Shown here piece after piece: positions 1-8,514 of a DNA stretch of 64,000 bases (the stretch's first letter is position 1; every line of letters starts with the position of its first letter). The stretch is taken from assembly GCA_017303875.1 (NCBI GenBank), contig JAFLBP010000002.1:1-64000 (forward strand), in the 5' to 3' direction. The notes beneath the pieces are model-generated. The model did no database searches. It was not told the origin of the DNA and worked only from the letters and a program-made list of their open reading frames with translations. The translations under genes were made by a program, and so were the position numbers. This DNA comes from Chitinophagales bacterium (lineage in GTDB: Bacteria; Bacteroidota; Bacteroidia; Chitinophagales; Saprospiraceae).

Positions 1-3000
1 AGTCGGTAACCGTTGGCGTACCGGCAGCAATACCCAGCGTGTTGGTGATGTAAGCCGGGGTGTAGGTTGTAATCGGGCAGAACAGGTCGACGTTCTGGCA
101 GCTGAGTACCGGAGCCAGTTTGTCTTCGATTTTTACTTCGCCCCAGCATTTGTTGCCGCTAACTAAGTGTGTTACACGTGCCTGGTAGGTTTTACCCAAA
201 TCGGCAGTGCCCACCACGGCAGGAACCCAGGGGCCGTTGCCGAATGGGGCGGTTTTGTCGAGTTCTACGATATAGTCATCGAAGCAGCCGTAAGTGCCTT
301 CCAGGATCATATCGGGCGTGATTTCTGTAACGCAGTCCACATCCAAAGAGATGTTTACAAAGTCGTTACAGCTCAGTGCAGAAGGCGTGGCTACAACATT
401 CACGATCTGGCTGACCGTTTGTACGCAGCCCGGGTCATTGGCGCCTGCCGCTTTGGGCACGCCGCCATCAACGCGGTACACGATCGTGTACTGGCCAAGG
501 CCAGCACCAGGGTCGAAAGTGGTGGCAGGAACACCATTTACCGTAAAGGTCGCCGATACGAAATTCGCATCACCGGGCGTGCCAGCGAGTGTGACCGGAT
601 CGGAGTACAGGCAGAACGGGCCCGTCAGGTCGGAAGTGATGGCAGGGTTCGGGTAGGAGCAGTTGTTGCCGATCGAAAGGCTTGTGCCGCGACCGTTGCT
701 TACCGTTACCGTGTAGCCGATGGCGTCAATGTGACGGCCACTCAGGGTGTATGTGGTTCCGGAAGCGCTCAATACCGTGCCGACGTTAATCGGTGTGGGA
801 GCCGTCGGCGGAGCCGCACTGGCGGTGCTGAACAGACCGTTGATGGCCGTTACCGTCCAGGTTTGACCCGCAGGGGCATTTACCGTGATGACCTCGCCAA
901 ATTGACCGTTTTCAAGCGTAGTAGCATTGTTCAGGCACACGCAGGGGTCGGAGATCGATACACCGCAGGAGATAATGCTAATCGTAACCGAGCCGCTCAT
1001 GCTGGCTGTACAGCCGCTTGTGGTGTTCAAAGCAATAACCGTGTAAGTACCCGCCGGAAGCTGACCACCAAAGCTGATCGGGTTGCCGGTACCGGCCACT
1101 GGAGCACCAACGTTATTGCCATTGAGTTGCAGTTGGTAGTTGACACCAGATTGTGAACCGGCAAGACCCACCGGAACACCCTGGTTATCTGTGTCGCAGC
1201 GCTGACCACCACCGGTAAGGGCGAAGGCCGTTGGGAGCGGATTGACCGTGATCGTGCGAGTAGCTGTGGCAGAGCAGCCGTTGGCATTGGTTACCGTAAC
1301 CGTGTAAGTAGTGGTCGCAGCAGGGTTGACTGTAATTGCTGCCGTGCTGGCGCCAGTGCTCCAGGCGTAGGAGGTGCCGCCGCTGGCTGTGATAGTCGCT
1401 GAAGCGCCCACACAGATGATGCCGTCGTTGGCTGTCGTGCCGGAAGTCTCAGCAACGGTCGTTACTGCTGTGGGCAGCGGATTAACCGTGATGGTGGTCG
1501 TTGCAGTAGCAGAACAACCATCGGCGTTCGTTACCGTAACGGTATAAGTACCGGCAGTATTTACCGTAATCGCAGCTGTATTGGCAGAAGTACTCCAGGC
1601 ATAGGATGTACCACCGGAAGCCGTCAGGGTAGCTGAGAAGCCCTGACAAAGAATACCATCATTGGATGTAGTACCGGAAGTTTCTGATACTGCAATTGCC
1701 GGTGTCGGAAGTGGGTTAACCGTAATCGTCGTCGTAGCCGTGGCTGTACAGCCATTGGCATTCGTTACCGTAACCGTGTAGGTGCCGGCTGTATTTACCG
1801 TTACAGCTGCCGTACTCGCGCCAGTGCTCCAGGCATAAGCAGTGCCACCTGTACCAGTTAAGGTAGCAGATGCGCCCTGGCAGATCGCGCCATCATTCGC
1901 CGTAGTGCCGGAGGTTTCTGTGACCGTGATGCCAGGTGTTGGCAAAGAGTTAATATTTAATGTAGTACCGACCCAAGGGCGGCAAGACGGATCAATTGGC
2001 GTGGGACTGAGAATAGCATAGATAAACAAACTAGCTGCCGTAGGAAAATTTACAGAAGCAGCCGCACTTGTACCTCCCGGGGCAAGGCTTCCGTTCGGAA
2101 CAGTAGCCAGTACCGTACCACCCGTGTAAGGATCACCCGTAGGTCCGGGGAAAGATAAAAACTGAATACCGTAGGTGTTGCCCATATTCAGCAGACCGCT
2201 GGCAGTCAGCGTACTATTACTACCTGCACAAACAGGCGAGGGGCTGGCACTGATGCTTCCCACCGTCGGACAAACGTCGCAGCCACCAGGACCAATAAGG
2301 GATACTACCTGGCTGGAGGTACAACCATTGCCGCCAGTAACTGTAACGGTGTAGACACCTACACCCAAACCTGAAATACGCGGCGCGGTTGAACCAGTGC
2401 TCCAGCTGTAAGAAATCGGGGCCGATACGCCGCTGATCGATAGTCCACCAATACTGCCATTAGTAGCTACACAGGTAGTCGGCTGAATGATAGAATCCGG
2501 ATCAATGGTAATAACAGGAAGGAATAATGGCGTTAATCCCTGAGCGGTGCTCGCCGAGCAACCGTTGGCATCTGTTACAGTCAGCCCAATTACCGACGGA
2601 GCTCCCGGCATCACAATATTGATACTGGGTGTCGTTTCAGTTGTACCCCAAAGATAAGATACACCCCCGGTTCCTGTCAGGGTAACCGTACTGCCAATAC
2701 AAGCCGAAAACGTACCAGTTATACCGGCCGTAGGTAAAGCATTTACAAGAATGGACTGCGTTGCCGTTGAAGAACACGATGTTACAGGATCGAAATAACT
2801 GTACAACAAATTAATCGTGCCTGCACCTGTGGCAGTAAGCACGCCGGCTGTAATGCTACCAGGACCGCTGGTTACACTAAACGTACCACCTGCAGGCGAG
2901 CCTGTAAGCGTGCGGGTGTCATTGACACACATTGCAGCAGAACTTGATGTAATAGTCGCCGGGCAGGAAGGAGCCGGACAGTTGATTTGAAACGTGTGCG

Positions 3001-4228
3001 TGCTGGCAGCCGCGCTTTCGTCGTCCAGCAATATCAAATAGGTGACGCCGGCCGTCAGCGGCCCAAAAGTTATGGAACTCGCTGTCGAAATATCGTCAAT
3101 GCAGGTCCAGCCAGTGGATGAGCAGCCGCCAGAAGCATCCTTGAAGAAATAGTCAACGAATGTAAGATCGGTATTCGTTACCTGAAGCGTATGATTACCT
3201 GTCACCGTTGGTGTGAAGCTGAAAACTTTTTCGGCGCCGGGTGTACTGAATCCACAACTGTTCACATTCCAGCCTCCTCCAGTGCCACTGAGTGTGACCG
3301 TTTTAGATTGCGCACATGCTATGGTCTCGATGGGTGCTGCGCAAGGATCAACGGGCGGCGCCGGGCAGTTGATCTGAAAAGTAGCTGTAGAGGCGGACGT
3401 ATTCTCATCGTCCAACAATATCAAATAAGTGGTGCCAGCCGTCAGCGGCCCAAAAGTCGTTGAAGTCGCTACCGAAATGTCATCAATGCAAGTCCAGCCC
3501 GCAGACGAGCAGCCGCCAGAAGCAACCTTGAAGAAATAGTCTATAAAAGTACTATTTGTGGCTGTCACCTGAAGCGTATGAATGCCCGTCACCGTTGGTG
3601 TGAAGCTGAAAACTTTTTCAGCGCCACTTGTATTAAAGCCGCAAGTAGTCACATTCCAGCCGGCGCCTGCACCACTGAGGTTTACGCTCTTGGAACTTGC
3701 GCATGCAATGGTCTCGATGGGCGCTGCGCAAGGATCGGCAGGAGGTGCGGCACAGGTCACATCCAACGTGAAAGTGCCAGTTGCCCCGTTATGCCCTTGT
3801 ACCATGATGAAGTAGTTGGTGCCTGCAACGGAATTGAAGGTTATCGTTTCGTCAGAGGTACCGCAAGCATCGGCGTCGCTCCCGGCCACACAGACGAGCG
3901 CGCCACAGCTTCCCGAGAAAATACCGATTTCCGAATCGAAGCTCGTATTGGCACAGGTGCTGACGGTCACGGCTTGGCCGGTTCCCACAAAAGTATACCA
4001 AACATTAGGAGCCCCGGTAGCCAGGGTGCCGTTGGTATTGCAGGCGGGAAACGCGTCGTTGGTTGCGCCGACGTTGGTTTGGCCAGTGAGTGAGGTACCA
4101 CAAGTGACCACGCCGGCATTCGTGCAGGCGTCGGCTTGTGCCACAACTTTTTGCACCAATACCACTTGCGCAAAAACAAGCAGGCAGAAGGTTTGAGCAA
4201 AATGGGCAATGCGTAATACTTTATTCAT
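1..4228 (-). CDS. Giant secreted repeat adhesin, N-terminal part (runs off the window)
   Basis: The open frame starts at ATG 4228 and stays open for 1409 codons to the window edge, so the C-terminus is missing. Residues 1 to about 31 form a Sec signal peptide ending in VVAQ. Next comes a roughly 130-residue domain resembling bacterial pre-peptidase beta-sandwiches. Two near-identical 129-residue modules follow, with the words FFKxASGGCSS and TYLILLDDE. After these come several PKD/Ig-like and SprB-like repeats (motifs WSTG and YTVTVTNANGC), including three tandem copies of about 78-80 residues. The composition is Thr/Ser/Ala/Gly rich and Lys-poor, typical of Bacteroidota surface adhesins exported by T9SS. 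A type B sorting domain is expected beyond position 1, which is inference. The gene is last in a minus-strand run after porP/sprF and a porE-like gene, so it may be their cargo. Confidence 0.85.
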   Translation of the reverse strand, partial: MNKVLRIAHFAQTFCLLVFAQVVLVQKVVAQADACTNAGVVTCGTSLTGQTNVGATNDAFPACNTNGTLATGAPNVWYTFVGTGQAVTVSTCANTSFDSEIGIFSGSCGALVCVAGSDADACGTSDETITFNSVAGTNYFIMVQGHNGATGTFTLDVTCAAPPADPCAAPIETIACASSKSVNLSGAGAGWNVTTCGFNTSGAEKVFSFTPTVTGIHTLQVTATNSTFIDYFFKVASGGCSSAGWTCIDDISVATSTTFGPLTAGTTYLILLDDENTSASTATFQINCPAPPVDPCAAPIETIACAQSKTVTLSGTGGGWNVNSCGFSTPGAEKVFSFTPTVTGNHTLQVTNTDLTFVDYFFKDASGGCSSTGWTCIDDISTASSITFGPLTAGVTYLILLDDESAAASTHTFQINCPAPSCPATITSSSAAMCVNDTRTLTGSPAGGTFSVTSGPGSITAGVLTATGAGTINLLYSYFDPVTSCSSTATQSILVNALPTAGITGTFSACIGSTVTLTGTGGVSYLWGTTETTPSINIVMPGAPSVIGLTVTDANGCSASTAQGLTPLFLPVITIDPDSIIQPTTCVATNGSIGGLSISGVSAPISYSWSTGSTAPRISGLGVGVYTVTVTGGNGCTSSQVVSLIGPGGCDVCPTVGSISASPSPVCAGSNSTLTASGLLNMGNTYGIQFLSFPGPTGDPYTGGTVLATVPNGSLAPGGTSAAASVNFPTAASLFIYAILSPTPIDPSCRPWVGTTLNINSLPTPGITVTETSGTTANDGAICQGASATLTGTGGTAYAWSTGASTAAVTVNTAGTYTVTVTNANGCTATATTTITVNPLPTPAIAVSETSGTTSNDGILCQGFSATLTASGGTSYAWSTSANTAAITVNTAGTYTVTVTNADGCSATATTTITVNPLPTAVTTVAETSGTTANDGIICVGASATITASGGTSYAWSTGASTAAITVNPAATTTYTVTVTNANGCSATATRTITVNPLPTAFALTGGGQRCDTDNQGVPVGLAGSQSGVNYQLQLNGNNVGAPVAGTGNPISFGGQLPAGTYTVIALNTTSGCTASMSGSVTISIISCGVSISDPCVCLNNATTLENGQFGEVITVNAPAGQTWTVTAINGLFSTASAAPPTAPTPINVGTVLSASGTTYTLSGRHIDAIGYTVTVSNGRGTSLSIGNNCSYPNPAITSDLTGPFCLYSDPVTLAGTPGDANFVSATFTVNGVPATTFDPGAGLGQYTIVYRVDGGVPKAAGANDPGCVQTVSQIVNVVATPSALSCNDFVNISLDVDCVTEITPDMILEGTYGCFDDYIVELDKTAPFGNGPWVPAVVGTADLGKTYQARVTHLVSGNKCWGEVKIEDKLAPVLSCQNVDLFCPITTYTPAYITNTLGIAAGTPTVTD
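1241..1948 (-). repeat. Three tandem Ig/PKD-like coding repeats of 234-240 bp
   Basis: Three consecutive units begin at about 1241, 1481 and 1715 on the plus strand, giving periods of 240, 234 and 234 bp. Each encodes an approximately 78-residue module that carries SGTTANDG, AWST and TYTVTVTNA words and ends in TITVNPLPT. Periods are multiples of three, so copy number can change without breaking the adhesin frame. Confidence 0.8.
2973..3747 (-). repeat. Two tandem 387-bp coding modules in the adhesin
   Basis: The same 129-codon module occurs twice, from about 2973 and from 3360 on the plus strand. Long blocks are almost identical at the DNA level, for example around 3051-3150 and 3438-3537. 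This points to a fairly recent duplication inside the gene. Confidence 0.8.
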
Positions 4229-4653
4229 GATAACAAGGTTTATTTTGTATGAATAACATGAAGGCGCCCGGGATACATACATGCTATGTAACCTGCAAAC
4301 GCAATTAAATTCCCGGAGCCTGGGATGCTAATACCTTCACCTTAGAAAGTATGGCTGAACACCCCAAAAAACCGTAACCCTGAAAAAGCAAATTGAAAAA
4401 GTACCAGCAACAAACGTGCCGAGAAACCGCTCCGGCACGGAGTGCGCACGGGCCTGACTTTTCCATGAGTATAAAAAAGGATTAAAAAAAAACTTATACA
4501 AAGGTAATTTAATTTTACTACGCATGCAAATAAATACGTCTCAAGATGATCATTCCGCATGGCTAACAGTATTTTGCACATCTCCCAAACGGGTATTCAA
4601 TGGTATTTGTTAACCAGGGATTTTCCGCCACCTCGGCAAAGCAGCACCTCGCG
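4229..4653. other. 425-bp intergenic region upstream of the adhesin
   Basis: No convincing gene is present. Short frames here lack family resemblance, have poor composition and overlap each other on both strands. The first 100 bp upstream of ATG 4228 should hold the adhesin promoter and leader, but I found no clear TTTG-N20-TAnnTTTG match. A structured RNA cannot be excluded by eye. Confidence 0.5.
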
Positions 4654-4995
4654 CTACAATATTCCCTTCAAAACCGCCCGGGCCACAATCGGATACCCCC
4701 TTTCATCGGTGTTTCTGAAAATAACATCAATCTCCTTTTCCACTAATCCGGGCGTCAGCCTGGAAGGGTCTATCCAGATATCAATATAGCCGCGCGCGCC
4801 GGGTTTAATGGCCGTTTCTGTCCAGGCCGTCTCCATACAATCGCAGGCAGAAACCATTAAAACAAAAAGGTCATCCACGCCCGTATTCACAAAGGAATAC
4901 TGAACGGAGATGACCTCTTCTTTATTTAAAGTACCGACATTGATGGTGTCCAGATCAAACTGAACCAATGCTGCCGCCGGATCTTTCCACCGCAA
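4654..4995 (-). CDS. DUF1573-type protein, start uncertain, possibly broken
   Basis: The 113 residues match the DUF1573 pattern: an Ig-like fold with an FDLDTINVGTL opening, YSFVNTG, a CDC motif and a terminal VLKGIL. DUF1573 proteins are usually lipoproteins or secreted. No ATG lies in frame: the only usable start is TTG 4995, which gives no signal peptide. The frame is open further upstream to the TGA at 5214 and reads through four copies of a short repeated word as HSALGDT-like residues. If one base were lost from the A9 run at 5192-5200, an ATG at 5207 would join this frame. The gene may therefore be damaged by repeat insertion, or be switched by slippage. It sits between the porE-like gene and the adhesin on the same strand. 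Confidence 0.6.
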   Translation of the reverse strand: MRWKDPAAALVQFDLDTINVGTLNKEEVISVQYSFVNTGVDDLFVLMVSACDCMETAWTETAIKPGARGYIDIWIDPSRLTPGLVEKEIDVIFRNTDERGYPIVARAVLKGIL

Positions 4996-5004
4996 GGTGT
5001 CTCC

Positions 5005-5154
5005 GAGTGCGGAATGCGGACTCTCCCTCCTTCCCAGGGAGGGCCGGGGTGGGTTGCGGAGTGCGGAATCCGATCCCGGCGGAAGGGTGTCGGTAAGTGC
5101 GGAATGCGCTGCGTGACCCTGTTGTGGTGGAATCGTGTCTCCGAGTGCGGAATG
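5005..5154. repeat. Four dispersed copies of the word GAGTGCGGAATG
   Basis: Copies or near-copies start at 5005, 5059, 5095 and 5143. Spacings are 54, 36 and 48 bp, all multiples of three. A GC-rich imperfect palindrome lies between the first two at about 5022-5053 (CTCCCTCC ... GGGAGGG). The same word reappears at 30231-30254. Confidence 0.75.
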
Positions 5155-5177
5155 AACGCTGCCGCTACAGTCCGGAA

Positions 5178-7283
5178 CTAATTTTTCTGATAAAAAAAAA
5201 GTTCTGCATCCTCAGGAACCGACTGGCGGCCCGTGGCTTTGCTCTTCGGAACGGTAATTTTCATGCGCTCGCGCTTCTCTACCGTAATGGTGGTCGGCCC
5301 GGAAATAATCTTGAACTCGGTACGGCGATTGAGCTGATGCTCTTCTTCGCTGCACTCTACCCCATCGGCACATTTATTGAGCAACTGACTCTCTCCGTAA
5401 CCCTTAGCCACAATCCGGTCGCCGGCAATACCCTTGGCAACAATCCAGTTGCGGGCACTTTCAGCACGACGCTGCGAGAGCGACTGGTTGGATTCATTGC
5501 TGCCGCGCGAATCGGTGTGCGACGACAATTCAATCTTCATGTCCGGATACTTATTCAGCAAATCGGTGAGGAACTGCAAATCCGGTTCAGCATCCGGGCG
5601 AATATCCGCCTTGTTGAAGTCGTACAGGATATTATCCAGTCGAATCGGCTCGTTTTGCTTGATAATGGTATCCACTTCCACGGTTACCGGACGTTCGAGG
5701 CGCAGGGTAAGTTTTTTATCAATTTTGACAGATTTTTTTACCCCAATGGTCTCAAAATCAAGGGTATCTGATTCATAACCGACGCAACTGGCAATCACCT
5801 GATAATTTTTCTCCGGCTGCAATACAAAGTTAAATTCATTGGCCTCCGGATTGGTGCGCTCATCTACCGGCAGCGGCGTTTTGTTCGTCACGTCGTACAC
5901 CACCACGGTACATTTTTTAAGCGGCTGATTCTCTTTTTCGCCTTTGCGTTTGAGGCGGAAAGTTTTGGCCAGCAATTCTACTTTTACGCGTTCAAATTCC
6001 CAGGCGTAAATATCATCGCAGCAGGTTTTGCTTTTCAGGTTGTTGATACCCGGACGGTTGGATACCAAAAAGCCGAACATGCCGTCACCCACCTGCGAGT
6101 AATACAAATCATCGAGGGTGGAATTGATGCCATAAGGCAGGGGCTTGGGATCGCTCCAGACCGAGCCGTTCCACTGCGATTCAAAAACATCCAGACCACC
6201 AAGTGAAGGGCGGCCATTGGAACTAAAAAACAGCTTGCCGTCGCGATAAAACGGTGAAGCTTCTTCGCCGGCAGTGTTGATCAGGTCGCCGAGGTTAACG
6301 GGCGGACCAAAAACACCGTCGGATTTTTTGGTGGAATAGTAAATATCATAACCACCTTTGCCGCCAGGCACATCTGCTACAAAAAACAACACTTTTTCTC
6401 CAAACAATTCGCCTTCGCATGGGTGTTTGGCAATGTACTCGCCATTAACGCCCTGTACTTCATTGGCAGCGCCCCAACCGTCGGAGCCTTTTTTGGAATA
6501 ATAAATTTTGCTGGTTTTCATCGCGTTGTTTTCTAATTCAACGCGGGTGAAATACATGGTTTTGCCATCGCGGCTGATACTCACATTGCCCTGGTGCCAG
6601 CCTTCGCGGTTGATGTTCTCGCCCATGGGTTTGGGATCGAGAAATTCTTTTTCGCCGGGCTGTGCCGAGTATATTTTGGTATACCAGTCGCCTTCTTTAC
6701 CGTCAATGGTAATCACCTCTTTTGCCTGGAGGGAAGTGAAATACAATTCGCCGCCACTGAGGTTGGGCGATGCTTCGGTTTGCGGGCTGTTTACTTTTTT
6801 GCCTACGTTGCCGATGAGCAGGTTTTCCGGCTGCTTGGCGGTACGCGCCAGATCGCAGCCTTTGATTTCAAGTTTGGCGCGGTCAATCAGCGCCTTATCC
6901 TGACCGTCGGTGATGTACTGATTGAACATCTCTTTGGCGTCGGCGTATTTGCCATTGGCTTTCAGCGACATACCGAGCCAGAAACGCAGCTCGGTATACT
7001 CGCCGCGGCGATCGCGCGATACCAAGCGGCTCATCATTTTTTCAGCCTTATCGTAATCGCGCAGCACATAGTGCAGCATCGCGATTTTTGGAACCAGGGT
7101 TTTATCCTTGGTCTCGTCGTATACTTTTTGGTAGAGGTTCAGCGCCTCGTATGGGTTATTGCTTGCTTCAGCCTCCTGCGCCGCTTTAAGGTTTACTGCG
7201 GGTTTGGCCTTGTTGAGCGGTTGCGCCTCTGCGGCGATGACCGAGAAACAGAGCAGGAAGAGGAAGGAAATGAGTTGTCTCAT
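5178..7283 (-). CDS. porE: PorE-like T9SS protein: TPR, PD40 propeller and OmpA C-terminal domain
   Basis: This 701-residue protein opens with a signal peptide ending in AEAQ. It then has TPR-like helices (about 30-150), a PD40/WD40-like beta-propeller with repeated LYFTS, MYFTR and LFFSSNGRPSLGG blades (about 155-440), a carboxypeptidase-regulatory/Cna-like domain (about 445-540) and an OmpA peptidoglycan-binding domain (about 540-660). The last has LYDFNKADIRPDA, SHTDSRGS and LNRRTEF. This domain order is that of PorE, the T9SS component proposed to link the secretion machinery to peptidoglycan. It lies 52 bp downstream of a porP/sprF gene, a common pairing. The tail after the OmpA domain is about 40 residues and basic. 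Several paralogues per genome are usual, so the symbol denotes the family, not proven orthology. Confidence 0.8.
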   Translation of the reverse strand: MRQLISFLFLLCFSVIAAEAQPLNKAKPAVNLKAAQEAEASNNPYEALNLYQKVYDETKDKTLVPKIAMLHYVLRDYDKAEKMMSRLVSRDRRGEYTELRFWLGMSLKANGKYADAKEMFNQYITDGQDKALIDRAKLEIKGCDLARTAKQPENLLIGNVGKKVNSPQTEASPNLSGGELYFTSLQAKEVITIDGKEGDWYTKIYSAQPGEKEFLDPKPMGENINREGWHQGNVSISRDGKTMYFTRVELENNAMKTSKIYYSKKGSDGWGAANEVQGVNGEYIAKHPCEGELFGEKVLFFVADVPGGKGGYDIYYSTKKSDGVFGPPVNLGDLINTAGEEASPFYRDGKLFFSSNGRPSLGGLDVFESQWNGSVWSDPKPLPYGINSTLDDLYYSQVGDGMFGFLVSNRPGINNLKSKTCCDDIYAWEFERVKVELLAKTFRLKRKGEKENQPLKKCTVVVYDVTNKTPLPVDERTNPEANEFNFVLQPEKNYQVIASCVGYESDTLDFETIGVKKSVKIDKKLTLRLERPVTVEVDTIIKQNEPIRLDNILYDFNKADIRPDAEPDLQFLTDLLNKYPDMKIELSSHTDSRGSNESNQSLSQRRAESARNWIVAKGIAGDRIVAKGYGESQLLNKCADGVECSEEEHQLNRRTEFKIISGPTTITVEKRERMKITVPKSKATGRQSVPEDAELFFYQKN

Positions 7284-7335
7284 ATCTTGTATCGGGTTAC
7301 TGGCAGAGTTATATAAATGACGGTTAGGGGTGAAA

Positions 7336-8403
7336 TCAGAAGCGCGGGCAAATCACCTTGGGCTTGGCATTGGCAGGTTTGTAAATCCGGATGATGTAAT
7401 TGGCCGCAATCTCAAAACCGCCGCGATAATTGCTCGCCGCCGTCAGATCGGAAGTATTGACATCATACGCAAAACCAACCGTCAGGTCTTTTTGCTTCAC
7501 ACCCAGCAGAATCTGCATGGCGTCGCGCAAACGATAGCCAACCCCGAAACGCAGGGTGATGTCGCGCTGCGGATCAAACAGGTAGGAAGCCAGGCCCTGC
7601 ACCACGATCTCATCCTGACCCGACATGCTCTGGTACAGAAAGGTCGGGCTGATGGTCATGCGATCCGTCGTGGCAATGTTGAACTGCCCGTGCAAAACCG
7701 AGCGACGCGCCAGCGGACGCTTGGACGGCTGAACGCCACCACCACCCATATTGCCGCCGCTACCAGATGTATCAATAAGGGAAAAGTCTGGCGTAAACAG
7801 GTGGAACATGGAAAATCCGACGTGGAAATCCATTTTTTTATTGAGTTTACTGCGGAATTGTACGCCGCCATCAATATCCTGGTAATTGGCTTTGGGCGCT
7901 CCGGCCAGGCTGGCATAGTCGAGGCTTTTTTCAGGGCCGCCGAGCAGGAGGCCGTCGCCGAAACGCGCTTCCTGATAATTGACGCTGCGGGTTTCTTGGC
8001 CCCAGTTCACGCCGAGCGAAAAATAGGAATTGCCTTTTTTGTCCAGGGCCAGGTTGTAAGAAGCACCGAGCTTTTGGGCATTGTGTCGCAAACCCAGTTC
8101 CCCGGCTTTATCGGCAAAAAACATCAGGCCCACACTCACCCAGTCGCGCTTGCGGAAGCCGCGGATAATCGGCGCATCGGCCCAGAGGTAAGGCGTTTTA
8201 AATTGGTCGCTGCCGCCATATACGCTGGCCCACTGGCCACGGTAAATGCCGCCAATACGCACGGTACCTTCAAAGTTGCCGATCTGGGCCGGGTTAAGGG
8301 CCATGACCGACATATTGTACTGCGTGAAATGTATGTCCTGAGCGCGCAGGGCGAGCGTCAGAACAGAAGCGAAGAGAAGACTGAGTACGTGTTTAATGTG
8401 CAT
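7336..8403 (-). CDS. PorP/SprF family T9SS outer-membrane protein
   Basis: The 355-residue product has a signal peptide ending in ALRAQ, followed at once by the family hallmark DIHFTQYNMSVMALNPAQ and GTVRIGGIYRGQW. The rest is a typical beta-barrel with alternating aromatic strands and a short C-terminal strand region. PorP/SprF proteins are outer-membrane barrels that bind the type B sorting domain of specific adhesins. The start ATG 8403 gives a clean signal peptide. The gene is first in the minus-strand run porP/sprF, porE-like, DUF1573, giant adhesin, so it plausibly serves the adhesin that ends beyond the window; that pairing is inference. Confidence 0.85.
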   Translation of the reverse strand: MHIKHVLSLLFASVLTLALRAQDIHFTQYNMSVMALNPAQIGNFEGTVRIGGIYRGQWASVYGGSDQFKTPYLWADAPIIRGFRKRDWVSVGLMFFADKAGELGLRHNAQKLGASYNLALDKKGNSYFSLGVNWGQETRSVNYQEARFGDGLLLGGPEKSLDYASLAGAPKANYQDIDGGVQFRSKLNKKMDFHVGFSMFHLFTPDFSLIDTSGSGGNMGGGGVQPSKRPLARRSVLHGQFNIATTDRMTISPTFLYQSMSGQDEIVVQGLASYLFDPQRDITLRFGVGYRLRDAMQILLGVKQKDLTVGFAYDVNTSDLTAASNYRGGFEIAANYIIRIYKPANAKPKVICPRF

Positions 8404-8514
8404 AGATGATTAGGTTTAAATGGCTCTTACGGTTTTGTTCGGCGAAAAATAGGGGAAAATTTTTATTCCGCTTTCCATGCGGCATCAGGTATTTTGTTAA
8501 AAAAGAAAAATTGG

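Noticed and set aside
167..1156. Plus-strand open frames inside the adhesin region
   Set aside because: They arise from Thr/Val-rich repeats of the minus-strand gene, which is open over the full region in one frame with a good signal peptide.
4200..4230. Possible frameshift at the adhesin start
   Set aside because: Rechecking base numbering puts ATG 4228 in the same frame as the rest of the gene; no shift is needed.
4337..4581. Two overlapping short minus-strand frames upstream of the adhesin
   Set aside because: They overlap in different frames, lack conserved features and have Phe/Arg-rich composition typical of non-coding DNA.
5005..5154. Regular short repeats considered as a CRISPR array
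   Set aside because: The repeat word is only about 12 bp, spacers are unequal (54, 36, 48 bp steps), and no cas gene is in the window.
7330..8409. Plus-strand open frame of 359 codons opposite porP/sprF
   Set aside because: A shadow of the certain minus-strand gene; its product has no signal or family likeness.
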